From positions 1 through 47,508 of the forward strand of contig CAZCVI010000059.1 of assembly GCA_964502145.1 (NCBI GenBank): a stretch of 47,508 nucleotides of DNA, written 5' to 3'. Below are positions 30,801-33,765 of the stretch, in pieces (position 1 is the first letter of the stretch; each line of letters begins with the position of its first letter). Made by a program: the position numbers and the translations under genes. The stretch comes from CAZCVI01 sp964502145 (GTDB taxonomy: Bacteria; Acidobacteriota; Aminicenantia; UBA2199). Under the pieces are notes generated by a model. It was not told the origin of the DNA. It ran no database searches and saw nothing but the letters and a program-made list of their open reading frames with translations.

Positions 30801-31676
30801 ATCTTCTATCCCTTTTACCCGGCTTGAGCGACCCGATACCGTCGTGCCAAAAACAACATCCTCGCTACTGCAATACTTTTGCAACAATAACCCCCAGGCC
30901 GCATAAAAAATAGCCGCCAGAGTGACGCGCTTGGTCTTGGCAAAATGTTCCAACCGCGCTTTCAGTTCCCCGCCCAAAACAAGGGAAAGATTTTCTACCT
31001 GGTTTTGTCCCTCTGTATTTCTTCTTTTGATCGGTAGTTCCGTGGGCGAGTCAAGGCCAGCCAAATAGTCCCGCCAGAACCGCGCTTGTTTTGGCGTGTC
31101 CTGATGGCGAATCCACTGTATGAATTCCTTAAATGACGATTTAACCCCAAGCCTTGGTTTTTCGTTTAAACATAAGCTGTGATATGTAGCGAAAAATTCT
31201 TTCAAAATGATGCCATTGCTCCAACCATCATAGATAATATGATGGTTGCTGATGATTATTTCATAATCCCTTTCCGTGACTTGGCACAACAGGATGCGCC
31301 ATGGAACCTCCTGCAAATCAAAGGGGGTATGGCGATCTTTTTCTTTGATCTCGTGCAGCCTAGATTCCTTCGCGCTCGTGTCAGCCTGTGATAGATCATA
31401 GAAGGTTACCTGGCAGGTGTGTTTTTTTAAAATAATCTGGGTTGGTTTTTCCAGCTTTTCCCAGCGAAATACCGTTCGTAACATGCCATTGGCTTCGCTG
31501 ACCCCTTGCCATGCTTTTGCAAATTTATCCCGGTCGATTTCCCCGGTTACCCGCAGACTTAATTGTTCGTGATACTGCTGACTTTGGGGATCTTTTAGGT
31601 AATGAAAAAGCATGCCCTCCTGCAACGGCGTTAACATAAGAATATCCGCTATATCTTTTTTTTCCAATTGTCTCAT
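8460..31676 (-). CDS. Giant nonribosomal peptide synthetase, seven C-A-T modules plus terminal C domain
   Basis: This is a single 7738-residue ORF without frameshift. Seven C-A-T modules of about 1040 residues each are followed by an eighth C domain and a basic tail ending KKRKFMRH. All eight C domains keep the HHxxxDG motif, all seven A domains keep (Y/F)TSG(S/T)TG and the A10 lysine (NGK or SGK), and all seven carrier proteins keep the LGGHSLKA phosphopantetheine serine. There is no E, methylation, TE or R domain. The N-terminal C domain begins LTPLQEGMLFHYL, typical of C domains that accept an intermediate from another subunit (COM acceptor type, as in TycB/TycC). Both ends therefore look like inter-subunit junctions, yet no partner NRPS, MbtH, PPTase or exporter is in the window. 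AGAGGT lies about 10 nt before the ATG. A promoter lies at 31842-31870. Confidence 0.97.
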   Translation of the reverse strand: MRQLEKKDIADILMLTPLQEGMLFHYLKDPQSQQYHEQLSLRVTGEIDRDKFAKAWQGVSEANGMLRTVFRWEKLEKPTQIILKKHTCQVTFYDLSQADTSAKESRLHEIKEKDRHTPFDLQEVPWRILLCQVTERDYEIIISNHHIIYDGWSNGIILKEFFATYHSLCLNEKPRLGVKSSFKEFIQWIRHQDTPKQARFWRDYLAGLDSPTELPIKRRNTEGQNQVENLSLVLGGELKARLEHFAKTKRVTLAAIFYAAWGLLLQKYCSSEDVVFGTTVSGRSSRVKGIEDMVGLFINTIPLRAHSSGDERIGDVVSVIDTVLHAREEFENTPLLDIRGYSPVSGNEALFDTILVVENYPLDSGLLPQGCPLSLQGHTMVEMSHYDLTLGIMVLEKIEIKFFYNGECLDDETIKTLATHLQRIIETIVLHPQTLVSELDMLSAEEKNRILYDFNNTASDYPHDKTIPQLFMEQAAKTPDHMAIVGRNTMGGQLTYALLNKKSDSVAYWLSQKGIQPDTIVAIMIERSLEMIIGILGILKSGAAYLPIELGYPQDRIDFMLKDSGAILLLHERLLHESTLITPDTHVTPFTPITPTNLSYIIYTSGSTGKPKGVLTMHHNVIRVVKNTNYIEFNSMDRVLQLSNYAFDGSVFDIFGALLNGSALVLLSKEDVLAVDRLSALIQRESVTVFFITTALFNTLVDFEIQCFDSIKKVCFGGERVSVEHSRKALDYLGKGRIIHVYGPTETTVYANYYFIDGIKRNAATIPIGKPIANTTVYILDKHLHPVPLGISGEIYIGGAGVARGYLNNPELTHDRFISLFFLSTSSTSSTKFYKTGDLARWLPDGNVEFLGRSDFQVKIRGFRIEPGEIEHRLVHIIGIKEAVVLVREEDQGDKYLCAYFVAQREYTLVELRELLAKELPEYMIPSYFIQLEKLPLNANGKIDKKALPPPQLSSGRGYTAPRNEIERQLLIIWREVLHAAPDNRIGIDENFFHLGGHSLKATALVNRIHKILDIKIPLAEIFKRPYIRGLADYIQQTTGERYIEILPVEEQEYYLLSSAQKRMYLLQQMDKTSTTYHVYDVWQLTGLVDKSHLEQAFKKLIHRHESFRTSFAMIEEEPKQIIHPDVGFEIEYEDSLRVDTFIRPFDLAQAPLLRVGLGKIGETDHLLIVDMHHIIADGMAVGVLVEEFSALMAGQELPAIGFRYKDYATWQHQKSASLSRLAQENYWSHEFAGECPVLNLPTDFVRPALHSFAGDYINFELDRETLAALRLLALEFGVTLYMVLLALYATFLAKICNQDDIVIGTPVAGRGHADLEKIIGMFVNTLPLRTYPASGKTFAAFLAEIKECTLKGFANQEYQYEELIEKLAIVRDVSRNPLFDTIFALQNITAREIVIPGLTLTPYAHENKTSKFDLSLIAQEVENTLHLTFEYRTTLFYAKTIARFITYFTNIVSALIQNKTTTIAALQIISEAEKNQILHVFNNTATEYPHSKTIHQLFVEQATRTPDHMATMRAASHDCPARVQNQLTFWELNKNAQQLAELLMTKGVNGDTLIGIMGEPSPLLMVGILGILKAGAAYLPISPSLPPGRIQYILNDSAVAILLAASIRDAKLHFAGTVIDLENQDLNNIDNNINNPTPIHPVHENHSYDLAYVIYTSGSTGRPKGVAVEHKQVVNFVYHMFRSYDGAVNAQDRCLSLTNIMFDVSVWEFFLPLLFGARLVFMPEAKRFDVMALVRVILEQAITLMYLPPALLKPVHEQLKKQSVLLPLNKMLVGVEPILDTVLEDYLRLHPGMKIINGYGPTETTICASSYHYLSHTPQGEIVPIGLPLANNQIVLLDPADLMVPPGIAGEICISGAGVSRGYLNNPELTMAKYTPHPYFKDQRMYHTGDIACLLPDGNLRFMGRRDSQLKIRGYRIELGEIENVLVNHLEISDVVVLVKTDSAGDKYLVAYFVAHTLLPEAQIREYLVNELPEYMIPAYFVQMDVIPLTPSGKVDRVALPEPEQKKSGGYVAPRNDLEKKLVEIWHGILNKNTLETVNNTIGIDDNFFHLGGHSLKASIMVGKIHNELKIVLPLAQIFKTPTIRGLAGYISKENAGIYETIMPVETKEYYPLSSVQRRLHVLQQMDVLGTGYNMPAAMSLEGELDQEKFITAFQALIARHESLRTSFNFIAAGTHAPVQIIHPSCDFKIEYYEAEPLASFIRPFDLTFAPLMRVGLHQKERLHYILMVDLHHIIADGTSIGIIMTELMALYQGEKLPPLHIQYKDFAQWQRGEKNQEFLAIQEKFWLQQFAEEIPVLNLPADYTRPLVQSFAGDRIHFELSKAQTMALKTLALNLDVTLYMLLLAVNNIWLSKLSGDEEIVIGTPIAARRHEELQNIIGMFVNTLALRNYPGAEKTVVDFFQEVKERTLAALQNQDYPFEDLVDGVVKNRDISRNPLFDVLFAFQNMEIPEIAIPGLRVTPQPYENKTAKFDLNLDGQERENKLVFSLEYSTKLYKEETIRRFAHYFKNIIAAILLDPAQRIAAVQILDHAEKERILAFSNGVSQPIDASATIHRMFAEMVLLNKDKTALVLGDSRLTYSQLHNQSNRLARWLRERGVSRNTIVGLMVERSFEMVIGMLAILKAGGAYLAVDPKFPLSRKQFMIEDSHMVLLLTNFELDQETAAITASIPWLDIRQITTGATEELPNLNTGTDLLYVIFTSGSTGRPKGVMLEHINLVNLLEFQYHSTCIDFSKVLQFTTISFDVSFQEIFSTLLAGGQLYLIDEDTRNSIPDLFQLIVRQKIKTLFFPMSFLKMMFSYDVDLPLPAGNIAHIVTAGEQVIVDELLRDYLQTHHIYLHNHYGPSETHVVTTLTLSPDEDIPTFPTIGKPVANTAIYILDKEKTMLPVGIAGELIIGGIQVGRGYLGRDAETRQKYSADMFHPEGKLYHTGDMARWLENGTIEFLGRIDFQVKIRGIRVEPGEIESQLKKLDGVRDAVVIVKQAPQGEKFLCAYVVLNNDLEWDVVKLKQTLSLRLPDYMVPAYFMPMANIPLTASGKVDRRSLPEPDKTAGVEYTAPRNNTEQLLVNLWAETLAMEKEKIGIDANFFQLGGHSLKAIGLIAKIHKECNTRIPLPEIFQRPTIRAQAEFMLHAIGEVHSQIAPVEQKEYYPLSSAQKRLYFLQQLDSAGTTYNIYDAWHLDGSVDKDRLEQTFVALIERHESFRTSFALVAEEPVQIIHHDVPFAIEYALGLQVNHFVRPFDLSQAPLLRVGLVKLAAEKHILLVDMHHIIADGQSIDILTREFTRLLAGQSLPPLNLSYKDYTVWQNNEKARVHHLPQEIYWSQEFADELPVLELPTDYSRPPVQCFAGAVIHFELNKPITASLNKIVLESGTTLYMVLLAVYTIFLAKISNREDMVIGTPVAGRRHDDLEKIIGMFVNTLPLRNYPAGEKPFSTFLHALKQSTLNAFENQEYPYEDIVERVVLTRDASRNPLFDTMFMLQNLDIQTLTIPGLKITPYAQENKTAKVDLTLICSESNDNLSCAFEYSTALFKPETISRFAQYFTTLFTSILEHPAQKIAQLQLLSPSEKEQILFLFNHTAASYPTHKTMPQLFQEQVMRTPNHTAIFSPDLAPSPLTYAQLDNKSTQLAHYLIEQGILPGDIVAILGERSVETTIGILGILKSGAAYLPINPNNPEERNQYMLADSNTKILLTKSTIQSITPITPVTHVTPILPILPIIPITPITPITPITPITPTNPAYIIYTSGSTGEPKGVPITHHNMSPLLHWGYKHLGIGSQDRVLQNISYYFDWSVWEIFITLTTGACLVVVPEEMVLNHAACIPFMKENNITVLHVTPTQYQHFISTSPTLETLKYLFLGAEKLTNDLLKRSFASVPQNCRVFNMYGPTEVTIISAVLELTRGAENKYDTLTSIPIGKPVGNCFLVVLDSYLNFSPINIAGELYISGDGLAAGYLNNPELTHSTFLSLPPSATKFYKTGDLCRWLSDGTIEFLGRIDHQVKIRGFRIELGEIENQLLTHPDIKEAILIANEDTRGDKYLCAYIVKKDAATPPMPSSQLREYLALRLPDYMIPAYFVPLAYLPVTANGKINRKALPEPVISAQTDNYVPPQTEIEKKLVDIWSQLLGIATIGIHDNFFVLGGHSLKATTMMSKIHKELAVKIALGEIFKSPTIGSLAKLIEKSTPINYTHIELAEKKEYYPLSSAQKRLFFLQQMDKAGTTYNIFGAWTMAGFLDKPAFEFAIVELIARHESFRTSFVVLDEEPVQFIHPEVAFTIHYLAASAVNDFIQPFELAKAPLLRVGLVTVEPEKFILLVDMHHIISDGVSMEILIHDFALLFTGAILPPLQCQYKDYAGWQNRERASQYLQDQELFWKKEFASDIPVLALPTDYSRPPLQSFAGDIIHFEVGQQVAGLLQAIALAAGATLYMVLLASYTIFLGKLGNQEDIVVGTPIAGRNHADLEKIIGMFVNTLAIRNYPVAEKTWHDFLREVKTRTLNAFQNQEFQYEDLVEKVSITRDFSRNPLFDTMFVLQNTNAQAVELPGLKLATYEQKNESTKFDLTLRCTETQDSLVFSFVYSTTLFKPETIQRFKAYFINTLASIAENKEQTLSAIEIISSVEKNQLLYDFNNTASIYPHDKTITQLFAEQVEQTPDSIALIGEKMGECQLTYAALNEKSTQLAHRLIQRGALPNTIISIQLEPSLEMLIAIFSILKSACAYLPIDPNTPKERIQFMLADSAAHIQVTPQFIQESTPVTHILPILPITPIIPILPITLAYVIYTSGTTGKSKGTLIEHRNLINYIHWFCQKAALRYADQTILTSSFGFDLGYTALFPSVLSGCRLHLVPRQTYLSPENLLSYIRINHITYIKVTPSLFSAIVDSATFSKENTAYLRLVVLGGEAIKTNDVEKVHHLAPHLQILNHYGPTETTIGCVAQYIHFNQFQQYKERPTIGTPINNTQVSILDKGLRLIPIGVPGQLCISGAGVGRGYLNRPELTAEKFLATPFTAPSSSSATTLYQTGDLARWLPDGSIEFLGRMDTQVKIRGYRIELAEIENHLLSYPFIKEVAVIDREHSHGDKYLCAYIRWDSSQSHSDILALKAYLSEKCPEYMIPAYFVAIDQLPLTANGKLNRRLLPDPEINTTGAYIAPQNYSQGKLVAIWSDVLHLPETDISIDQNFFELGGHSLKAILLISRIHKVFNITIPLAEIFKRPTITTLSEYINASSGKAYYTIELAIEKEYYVLSSAQKRLYFLAQMDKNSTGYNMPFAVILAGTLDKNKLEQAFLSLLKRHESLRTSFVEINEEPMQRIHSQVEFSIEYSALMPFSQVFDLSRAPLWRVALIKLEENKHILFVDIHHIISDGISRRILLEEFMASYAGLQLPATKLQYKDFSEWQAAGRHKVALVKQETYWKNQFEHDIPVLDLPTDFPRPAVQRFDGNIISAEIGAVQTTQLKALALSQGTTIYMVLLALYYIVLAKISNQEDIIVGTPTAGRRHVDLERIIGMFVNTLALRNYPSADKTYTEFLAEIKTNTLDAFENQDYQYEDLIEAITLTRDISRNPLFDTMFVLQNIDTQALEIPGLTIVPYPQESHTAKFDLSFTITEIAEAFNLSFGYSTHLFKRETIERFITYFKNTVSRILDDINIKIFAVEIISPEEKNQLLYEFNNTAAEYPASKTIPQLFLEQSQRTPDHIALIGQSTSISTTIALAQITYAELNTKSNQLAHVLIASGILPDSIVAIQTERSILMIIGLLGILKSGGAYLPINPQYPEERKHFMLTDSNAKILLTEQFIQETTSISPVTHVTPITPIIPITPTNLAYIIYTSGTTGKPKGVMVTPQNVVNVVTWFGRHYLLTSNTRVVLMSDYSFDASVNQIFGSLLHGASLYIVAKQLLLDIHALREMLNKHQINLINFVPGLLRELLCHRKKLASLHTVISGAENLDESTKNNILELGYHLYNQYGPTECTIDALALQCSAAPVSLGKPINNVHIVIWDKFSHLVPLGVSGELYISGSGVARGYLNKPELTAEKFIKDSQHTVLYKTGDLARWLPEGNIQFLGRIDSQVKIRGFRIELGEIENALLKHKKIKEAVVIPRQSISGDTYLCAYFVPQEISAQLVADLREFLAQQLPEYMIPAFFMALDSFPLATSGKINRKALPEPELPTGEKVQKPSDNIEKKIVAMWSEILGLEKERISVTDSFFHLGGHSLKAILLISRIHKVFNINIPLTEIFKKPTIRELAIYIRTTDSQAHDAIQPAVAKEYYVLSSAQKRLYFLAQMDKHSTGYNMPFAVILEGVLDKNKLEKAFLSLLNRHESLRTSFVEINEEPVQCIHSQIDFTIEYGPVMPSLKVFDLSRAPLWRVALSQLAENKHVLFVDMHHIISDGVSRQILLAEFIAFYADQQLPAPKLQYKDFSEWQAAGRHKDALRKQETYWKNQFSKNIPVLDLPTDFSRPAVQSFAGSTITFELGAVQTNALKMVALSQGTTLYMMLLALYYIFLAKLSNQEDIVVGTPTAGRRHVDLERIIGMFVNTLALRNYPVGEKTYPQFLAEIKDNTLDAFENQDYQYEDLVEAITLTRDISRNPLFDTMFALQNIDTQALAIPGLKIVPYPQESNTAKFDLSLTIVEVQENLNLIFEYNTQLFKRDTIERFMPYFQNIVSYILADINIKLSAIEMLPPQEKNQLLYEFNNTAAAYPTAKTIPQLFIEQSHRTPDHIALIGQSTAITATGVQTQTQITYAELNNKSNQLAHVLIANGILPDTIVAIQAERSIEIIIGILSILKSGGAYLPIDPQYPEERKQFMLTDSNAKIQLSQQFIQESTPITPVTHVTPIIPILPIIPILPITPTNLAYIIYTSGSTGKPKGVLVEHQAVVNLAFAQIAQFQICADERILQFSSLCFDASVEQIFISLFSGAALVLIDKQTLLSSTTFVTFIATHAITHIHAVPSFLKILDLQQPYSLRRIISGGEACPVSLARAMSSLANFYNEYGPTETTVTSIERQVAPSETFVGVAQVPVGKPINNTRVLVLDTHLKPVCINVSGQLYIGGDGLARGYLNRPQFTHEAFISLPVFATPSAPSSRFYKTGDLVRWLPDGNLEYLGRIDHQVKIRGFRIELGEIESLLLKHPRIKDAVVTARTNQTGDMYLCAYFVPPDISDQPVALLREFLAQQLPEYMVPAFFIGLDFLPLTPSGKINRQALPEPERTTGETVLTPRDDIEKKMVAIWSEILGLEKAQISVTDNFFHLGGHSLKAISVINKIHKAFGVTIALQDIFRQPTIVQIAQLIKNSHVSGFKNIEKQPEKEYYALSFSQKRLWYICQTEPDNPLFNMPGQTTRFEPFDEPALRHTLHQLTQRHESLRTIFKTINTEPVQVIVPADQLAINFQVLDLTHMDGIALEKKRHEFLLAESLFIFNLQQPLFRVKAVKCRAEEYDLIFNMHHIISDGWSMDILVQEFQQFYLAHVNHTQPELAPLELQYKDYAAWQNGLLSDEKQMAKALAFWRQQLGGNLPALNLPYDYSIAASSKESAGYRWVIPADLTRQLRTLAQERQASLFMVLLAGFNLLLAQISGQQEILLAIPAAARRHEALKNIIGMFVNTLILCNTVPVDEPFLDYFQRLSDNTFNVLEFQDIPLELVCGQLKIKYPDISVFFNMVNIGHAALGKLDSLESRHTKKVQNAKFAIVCYLTEYENGIDIHCHYYKDRFDPLTIEKLMGLFKDLLATISTQPDKNIGDYFSTGKKRKFMRH
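9830..12949 (-). other. NRPS module 7 (C-A-T), possibly a basic residue
   Basis: C7 has HHIISDG. The A7 code reads DAEHIGEVTK; the DAE-IG-V-K pattern resembles lysine codes such as DAESIGSVCK, so a cationic residue is a weak prediction. The linker has nine three-residue units (11155-11236). Confidence 0.65.
11155..11236. repeat. 9-nt tandem repeat tract in A domain 7
   Basis: Plus-strand units GGGAGTGAT, GGGAAGTAT and GGGAATTAT run in tandem and encode (T/L/I)PI triplets before core A3, nine units in all. The tract ends with a GTTACgtgaGTAAC palindrome encoding VTHV. The reading frame is kept because the unit is a multiple of three. Confidence 0.9.
12950..16014 (-). other. NRPS module 6 (C-A-T), specificity not assigned
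   Basis: C6 has HHIISDG and is very similar to C7. The A6 code reads DANNIGQIDK, suggesting a polar substrate but matching no code I know. The linker has about seven units. Outside the pocket subdomain, module 6 closely resembles module 7. Confidence 0.7.
14242..14303. repeat. 9-nt tandem repeat tract in A domain 6
   Basis: GGGAGTTAT and GGGAATTAT units, then the GTTACgtgaGTAAC palindrome and a diverged end. The tract encodes THV TPI TPI IPI TPT with two diverged units before it. It occupies the same place in the A domain as the other tracts. Confidence 0.85.
16015..19129 (-). other. NRPS module 5 (C-A-T), predicted aspartate
   Basis: C5 has HHIISDG. The A5 code DLTKVGHIGK is identical to the published aspartate code. 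The linker before A3 has seven three-residue units. A short Ser-rich stretch (APSSSSATT) precedes YQTGD, the position of the STSSTSST tract in module 1. Confidence 0.8.
17361..17430. repeat. 9-nt tandem repeat tract in A domain 5
   Basis: GGGAAGTAT, GGGAATTAT and GGGAGTTAT units encode TPV THI LPI LPI TPI IPI LPI. Here the palindrome seen in the other tracts is broken (AGTATGTGAGTAAC). Confidence 0.85.
19130..22269 (-). other. NRPS module 4 (C-A-T), specificity not assigned
   Basis: C4 has HHIIADG. The A4 code reads DWWHFGMIIK, with an unusual Trp at position 236. It has the longest Pro-rich linker of the protein, twelve three-residue units before core A3 (see 20464-20574). Confidence 0.7.
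20464..20574. repeat. 9-nt tandem repeat tract in A domain 4 (longest)
   Basis: Four perfect GGGAGTGAT units are followed by GGGAGTTAT, GGGAATTAT and GGGAAGTAT variants and the GTTACgtgaGTAAC palindrome. The tract encodes twelve three-residue units of the type TPI/LPI/IPI. The perfect copies suggest recent expansion. Confidence 0.9.
22270..25389 (-). other. NRPS module 3 (C-A-T), predicted proline
   Basis: C3 has HHIIADG. The A3-domain code is DVQFVAHVVK, close to the proline code DVQLIAHVVK of gramicidin and tyrocidine synthetases. This A domain is the most divergent of the seven, uses YVIFTSGSTGRPKG at core A3, and has no 9-nt repeat linker. Confidence 0.75.
25390..28559 (-). other. NRPS module 2 (C-A-T), specificity not assigned
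   Basis: C2 has HHIIADG. The A2 code reads DVWYLGGICK, which I cannot match to a known code. The region before motif A3 lacks the Pro-rich repeat and instead has an Asn-rich stretch (DLNNIDNNINNPTPIHPVH). The carrier domain LGGHSLKA is intact. Confidence 0.7.
29184..29210. repeat. GTGGACGAT tandem repeat inside A domain 1 coding STSSTSST
   Basis: GTGGACGAT occurs twice plus a partial third copy, immediately before the codons for FYKTGD (core A7). The 13-nt string TGGACGATGTGGA is shared exactly with the intergenic element at 3908-4066. Confidence 0.85.
29889..29943. repeat. Degenerate 9-nt repeat tract in A domain 1
   Basis: The same position and reading as the other tracts, but units have decayed (GGGCGTAAT, AGGAGTGAA, AGGAGTTAC). 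It encodes TPD THV TPF TPI TPT, the shortest of the five linkers. Confidence 0.75.
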
Positions 31677-31841
31677 TTGTCTTACCTCTGGGCCTTAATT
31701 TTTGGGATGACCGCGTTAGTGATTGAAAAGGATACCAGCCAGTCAAAATTTCTGGCAAGCTACCGCCGTTGCATAGATAGGCAAAATGTGGCGATTAATC
31801 GGATACATTGGGGAGTAAAATCACTTTTTTTCTGAAGATAT

Positions 31842-31870
31842 ATTATACCATATTGCTCCACTTATGCCAA
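31842..31870 (-). promoter_or_regulatory. Sigma70-type promoter of the NRPS
   Basis: On the minus strand TTGGCA, 17 nt and TATAAT. The start would lie near 31835, giving a leader of about 160 nt. The -35 box lies 14 nt from the edge of the inverted-repeat element at 31884. Confidence 0.65.
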
Positions 31871-31883
31871 TGCATTAGCGTGT

Positions 31884-32066
31884 CCTGGATTCACCGCCAA
31901 ATTTTGAAAAGAGCCACGGATAACCGTGGCATGCTGGACTATCTGGACATACTGGACCTACTGGACAAGCTTGAAAAATCAACGGTTTTGTGAAGTCCAG
32001 TATGTCCAGTATGTCCAGTATGTCCAGATAGTCCAGTTTTTTCTGAAACTTGACGGTGGATTTAGG
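31884..32066. repeat. Inverted-repeat element with interior CTGGACATA-type repeats (copy 2)
   Basis: The outer arms (CCTGGATTCACCGCCAAATT at the left, TTGACGGTGGATTTAGG at the right) match those of the element at 3908-4066. The interior has CTGGACTAT, CTGGACATA and CTGGACCTA in tandem on the left, and complementary GTCCAGTAT units repeated on the right, so the whole can fold as a long hairpin. It lies exactly between the divergent promoters of the NRPS and the gene at 32142. Confidence 0.75.
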
Positions 32067-32079
32067 TATCCCAGCCAAC

Positions 32080-32108
32080 TTGACAAAAATCCACGAATAG
32101 AGGATAAT
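32080..32108 (+). promoter_or_regulatory. Promoter of the gene at 32142
   Basis: TTGACA, 17 nt and GATAAT on the plus strand, 33 nt before the start codon. Its -35 box lies 14 nt outside the inverted-repeat element. Confidence 0.7.
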
Positions 32109-32141
32109 TTTTTAGTAACAAATAAACATGAAGGTGAACAA

Positions 32142-33617
32142 ATGAATATAACCCCGGAAATTAGAAAAGCCCACGAACGATTGGGCCAAACCAGCGTTCA
32201 ATTCCTTGAATTTATCAGTCAAAACCCCCAATTTTTGAAGGCGGAGAACTATAAAGTGCTGCAACTGGACAGCATCTATCAACTCCAATCATGGCCGACA
32301 TTTGTTTGTCGTAAAACACGGGACGAAATGGAGGCAATCAGCCTCAAGGTTTTGAATATCATGAAATCCATTCCCTTCAAGGTCTTTGGCGGCGATCTTG
32401 AACAGATAAGCCAGTTTTATGATATCCCGAAGAATCTGGCCAAATATATATTGGATGGCATCACCCCTGAAGATATCAGCAATCTCTTTTCCCGTGGTGA
32501 TTTTGTCATGACCAATGGCGACTGGAAGTGTGTCGAGTATAATGTAAACTCCAATCTGGGCGGTTTACAAATGCAATTGCCCCTCTGGCAATCCCTGTTC
32601 CTGAAAGTGCCGTTTCTGGTTGATTTCTTAAAAAATAACAATAAAAAAATCTTAAATGAAGATATATACGTCGAATATTTCCACCATTTGATTGCCGCTG
32701 CACGGCAGCACTACCCCAATGAATCTGGCCCACTTAATTTTGTGGTCGCCTTACCCGAGAATTATCAGGGCGAAGGCGGCGACCCGGCTACCCAGGAGAA
32801 ATTTTATAACGACGAATACAAAAAAATCCTAAAAAATTACGAGGGGTTGAGCGGCGAAGTCATAGTTGCTGGATACACCGGCTTAAACGTGTCCCAAGGT
32901 AAGGTATACTGCAAGGGCCGCCGGATTCATATCATTCTGGAATGGTATCAAGGCTTTGTACCCGCCTTCATCAGGGACGTATTCAAAGCACGTAATGTTT
33001 TAATCTATAACGGCCCCATCTCCTGGCTCCTCTCTGCTAAATCCAACCTGGCCCTGCTCTCTCAATCCGAAGAGTCGCAAATCTTCAGCCCAGAAGAAAG
33101 AACCATCATCAAAAAGCATATTCCCTGGACGCGTAAAGTTATTGCCGGTAAGAATACCTACCGGTCAGAAATTATTGATATGAAAACATTCATCATTAAG
33201 AACCGGGAAAAATTAGTTCTGAAACCCGTGCTCGGATTTGGCGGTATTGATGTGTTTATCGGTCGCTATACCTCCGAGACCGTGTGGCGCGGTCTGGTAG
33301 AAAGAGCGCTGAATGTAGAAGATTGGCGAAATTATCCTGTCGGTGATACACTCTCGCCCCAACAATGGCAAGCCGTGCTCATGAAAGCAGTCGCTGCCAA
33401 CCATTGGATCGTGCAAGAATATGCCACATGTCTGTCCAATCTTTTTCCAGCCGGCGAAAATGAACCTATCGAACACAGTATGATCTGGGGATTTTTTAAT
33501 TTTGGCAGCCGCCCCGGTGGGTACTTGTTGCGAGCCTTACCCAAGGACCAAGGCAAAGGCGTTATTAATGGTCTTCAAGGCGCAAAATTCAGTGTTGTTT
33601 TTGATATTGATGAATAA
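32142..33617 (+). CDS. Putative ATP-grasp-like (glutathionylspermidine-synthase-type) protein
   Basis: This 491-residue soluble protein has no signal peptide. Features that recall circularly permuted ATP-grasp ligases are the block CVEYNVNSNLGGLQMQLPLW (about residues 127-146), NREKLVLKPVLGFGGIDVFIG (about 350-370) with a Lys and a Gly-rich loop, and WIVQEY (about 425-430). The assignment is by motif appearance only. The start at 32142 follows AAGGTGA closely. The open frame continues upstream to 31926, but that part is the repeat element and is not protein-like (repeated WTYWT). It is divergent from the NRPS with promoters on either side of the repeat. A ligase acting on an NRPS-derived peptide or a small amine is conceivable but unproven. 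Confidence 0.55.
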   Translation: MNITPEIRKAHERLGQTSVQFLEFISQNPQFLKAENYKVLQLDSIYQLQSWPTFVCRKTRDEMEAISLKVLNIMKSIPFKVFGGDLEQISQFYDIPKNLAKYILDGITPEDISNLFSRGDFVMTNGDWKCVEYNVNSNLGGLQMQLPLWQSLFLKVPFLVDFLKNNNKKILNEDIYVEYFHHLIAAARQHYPNESGPLNFVVALPENYQGEGGDPATQEKFYNDEYKKILKNYEGLSGEVIVAGYTGLNVSQGKVYCKGRRIHIILEWYQGFVPAFIRDVFKARNVLIYNGPISWLLSAKSNLALLSQSEESQIFSPEERTIIKKHIPWTRKVIAGKNTYRSEIIDMKTFIIKNREKLVLKPVLGFGGIDVFIGRYTSETVWRGLVERALNVEDWRNYPVGDTLSPQQWQAVLMKAVAANHWIVQEYATCLSNLFPAGENEPIEHSMIWGFFNFGSRPGGYLLRALPKDQGKGVINGLQGAKFSVVFDIDE

Positions 33618-33765
33618 ATAGAATAACGGTTCAGGACCTATACTAAAGGACTGACCTTATAAAAAGACCTTCTGTCTTCAGCAATAGAATAAAAAACAAA
33701 AAACTGGCCATTGCCTTTTTTGATCGCCCATTTTTGTTTATTATCCGTGATTTTTTATTTTATAG

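Larger units (their letters stand above)
28560..31676 (-). other. NRPS module 1 (C-A-T), predicted isoleucine
   Basis: C1 has HHIIYDG and is of the subunit-accepting type. Aligning A1 to GrsA by eye gives the pocket code DGFFCGVVYK, which differs at one position from the bacitracin isoleucine code DGFFLGVVYK. The A3-preceding linker is short and degenerate (THV TPF TPI TPT). A separate STSSTSST tract precedes YKTGD. The carrier motif lies at about 28676-28706. Confidence 0.75.

Noticed and set aside
31926..32141. Upstream extension of the ATP-grasp-like gene (repeated WTYWT, VQYVQY)
   Set aside because: It is translated from the inverted-repeat element; the start at 32142 has a ribosome binding site and a promoter just upstream.
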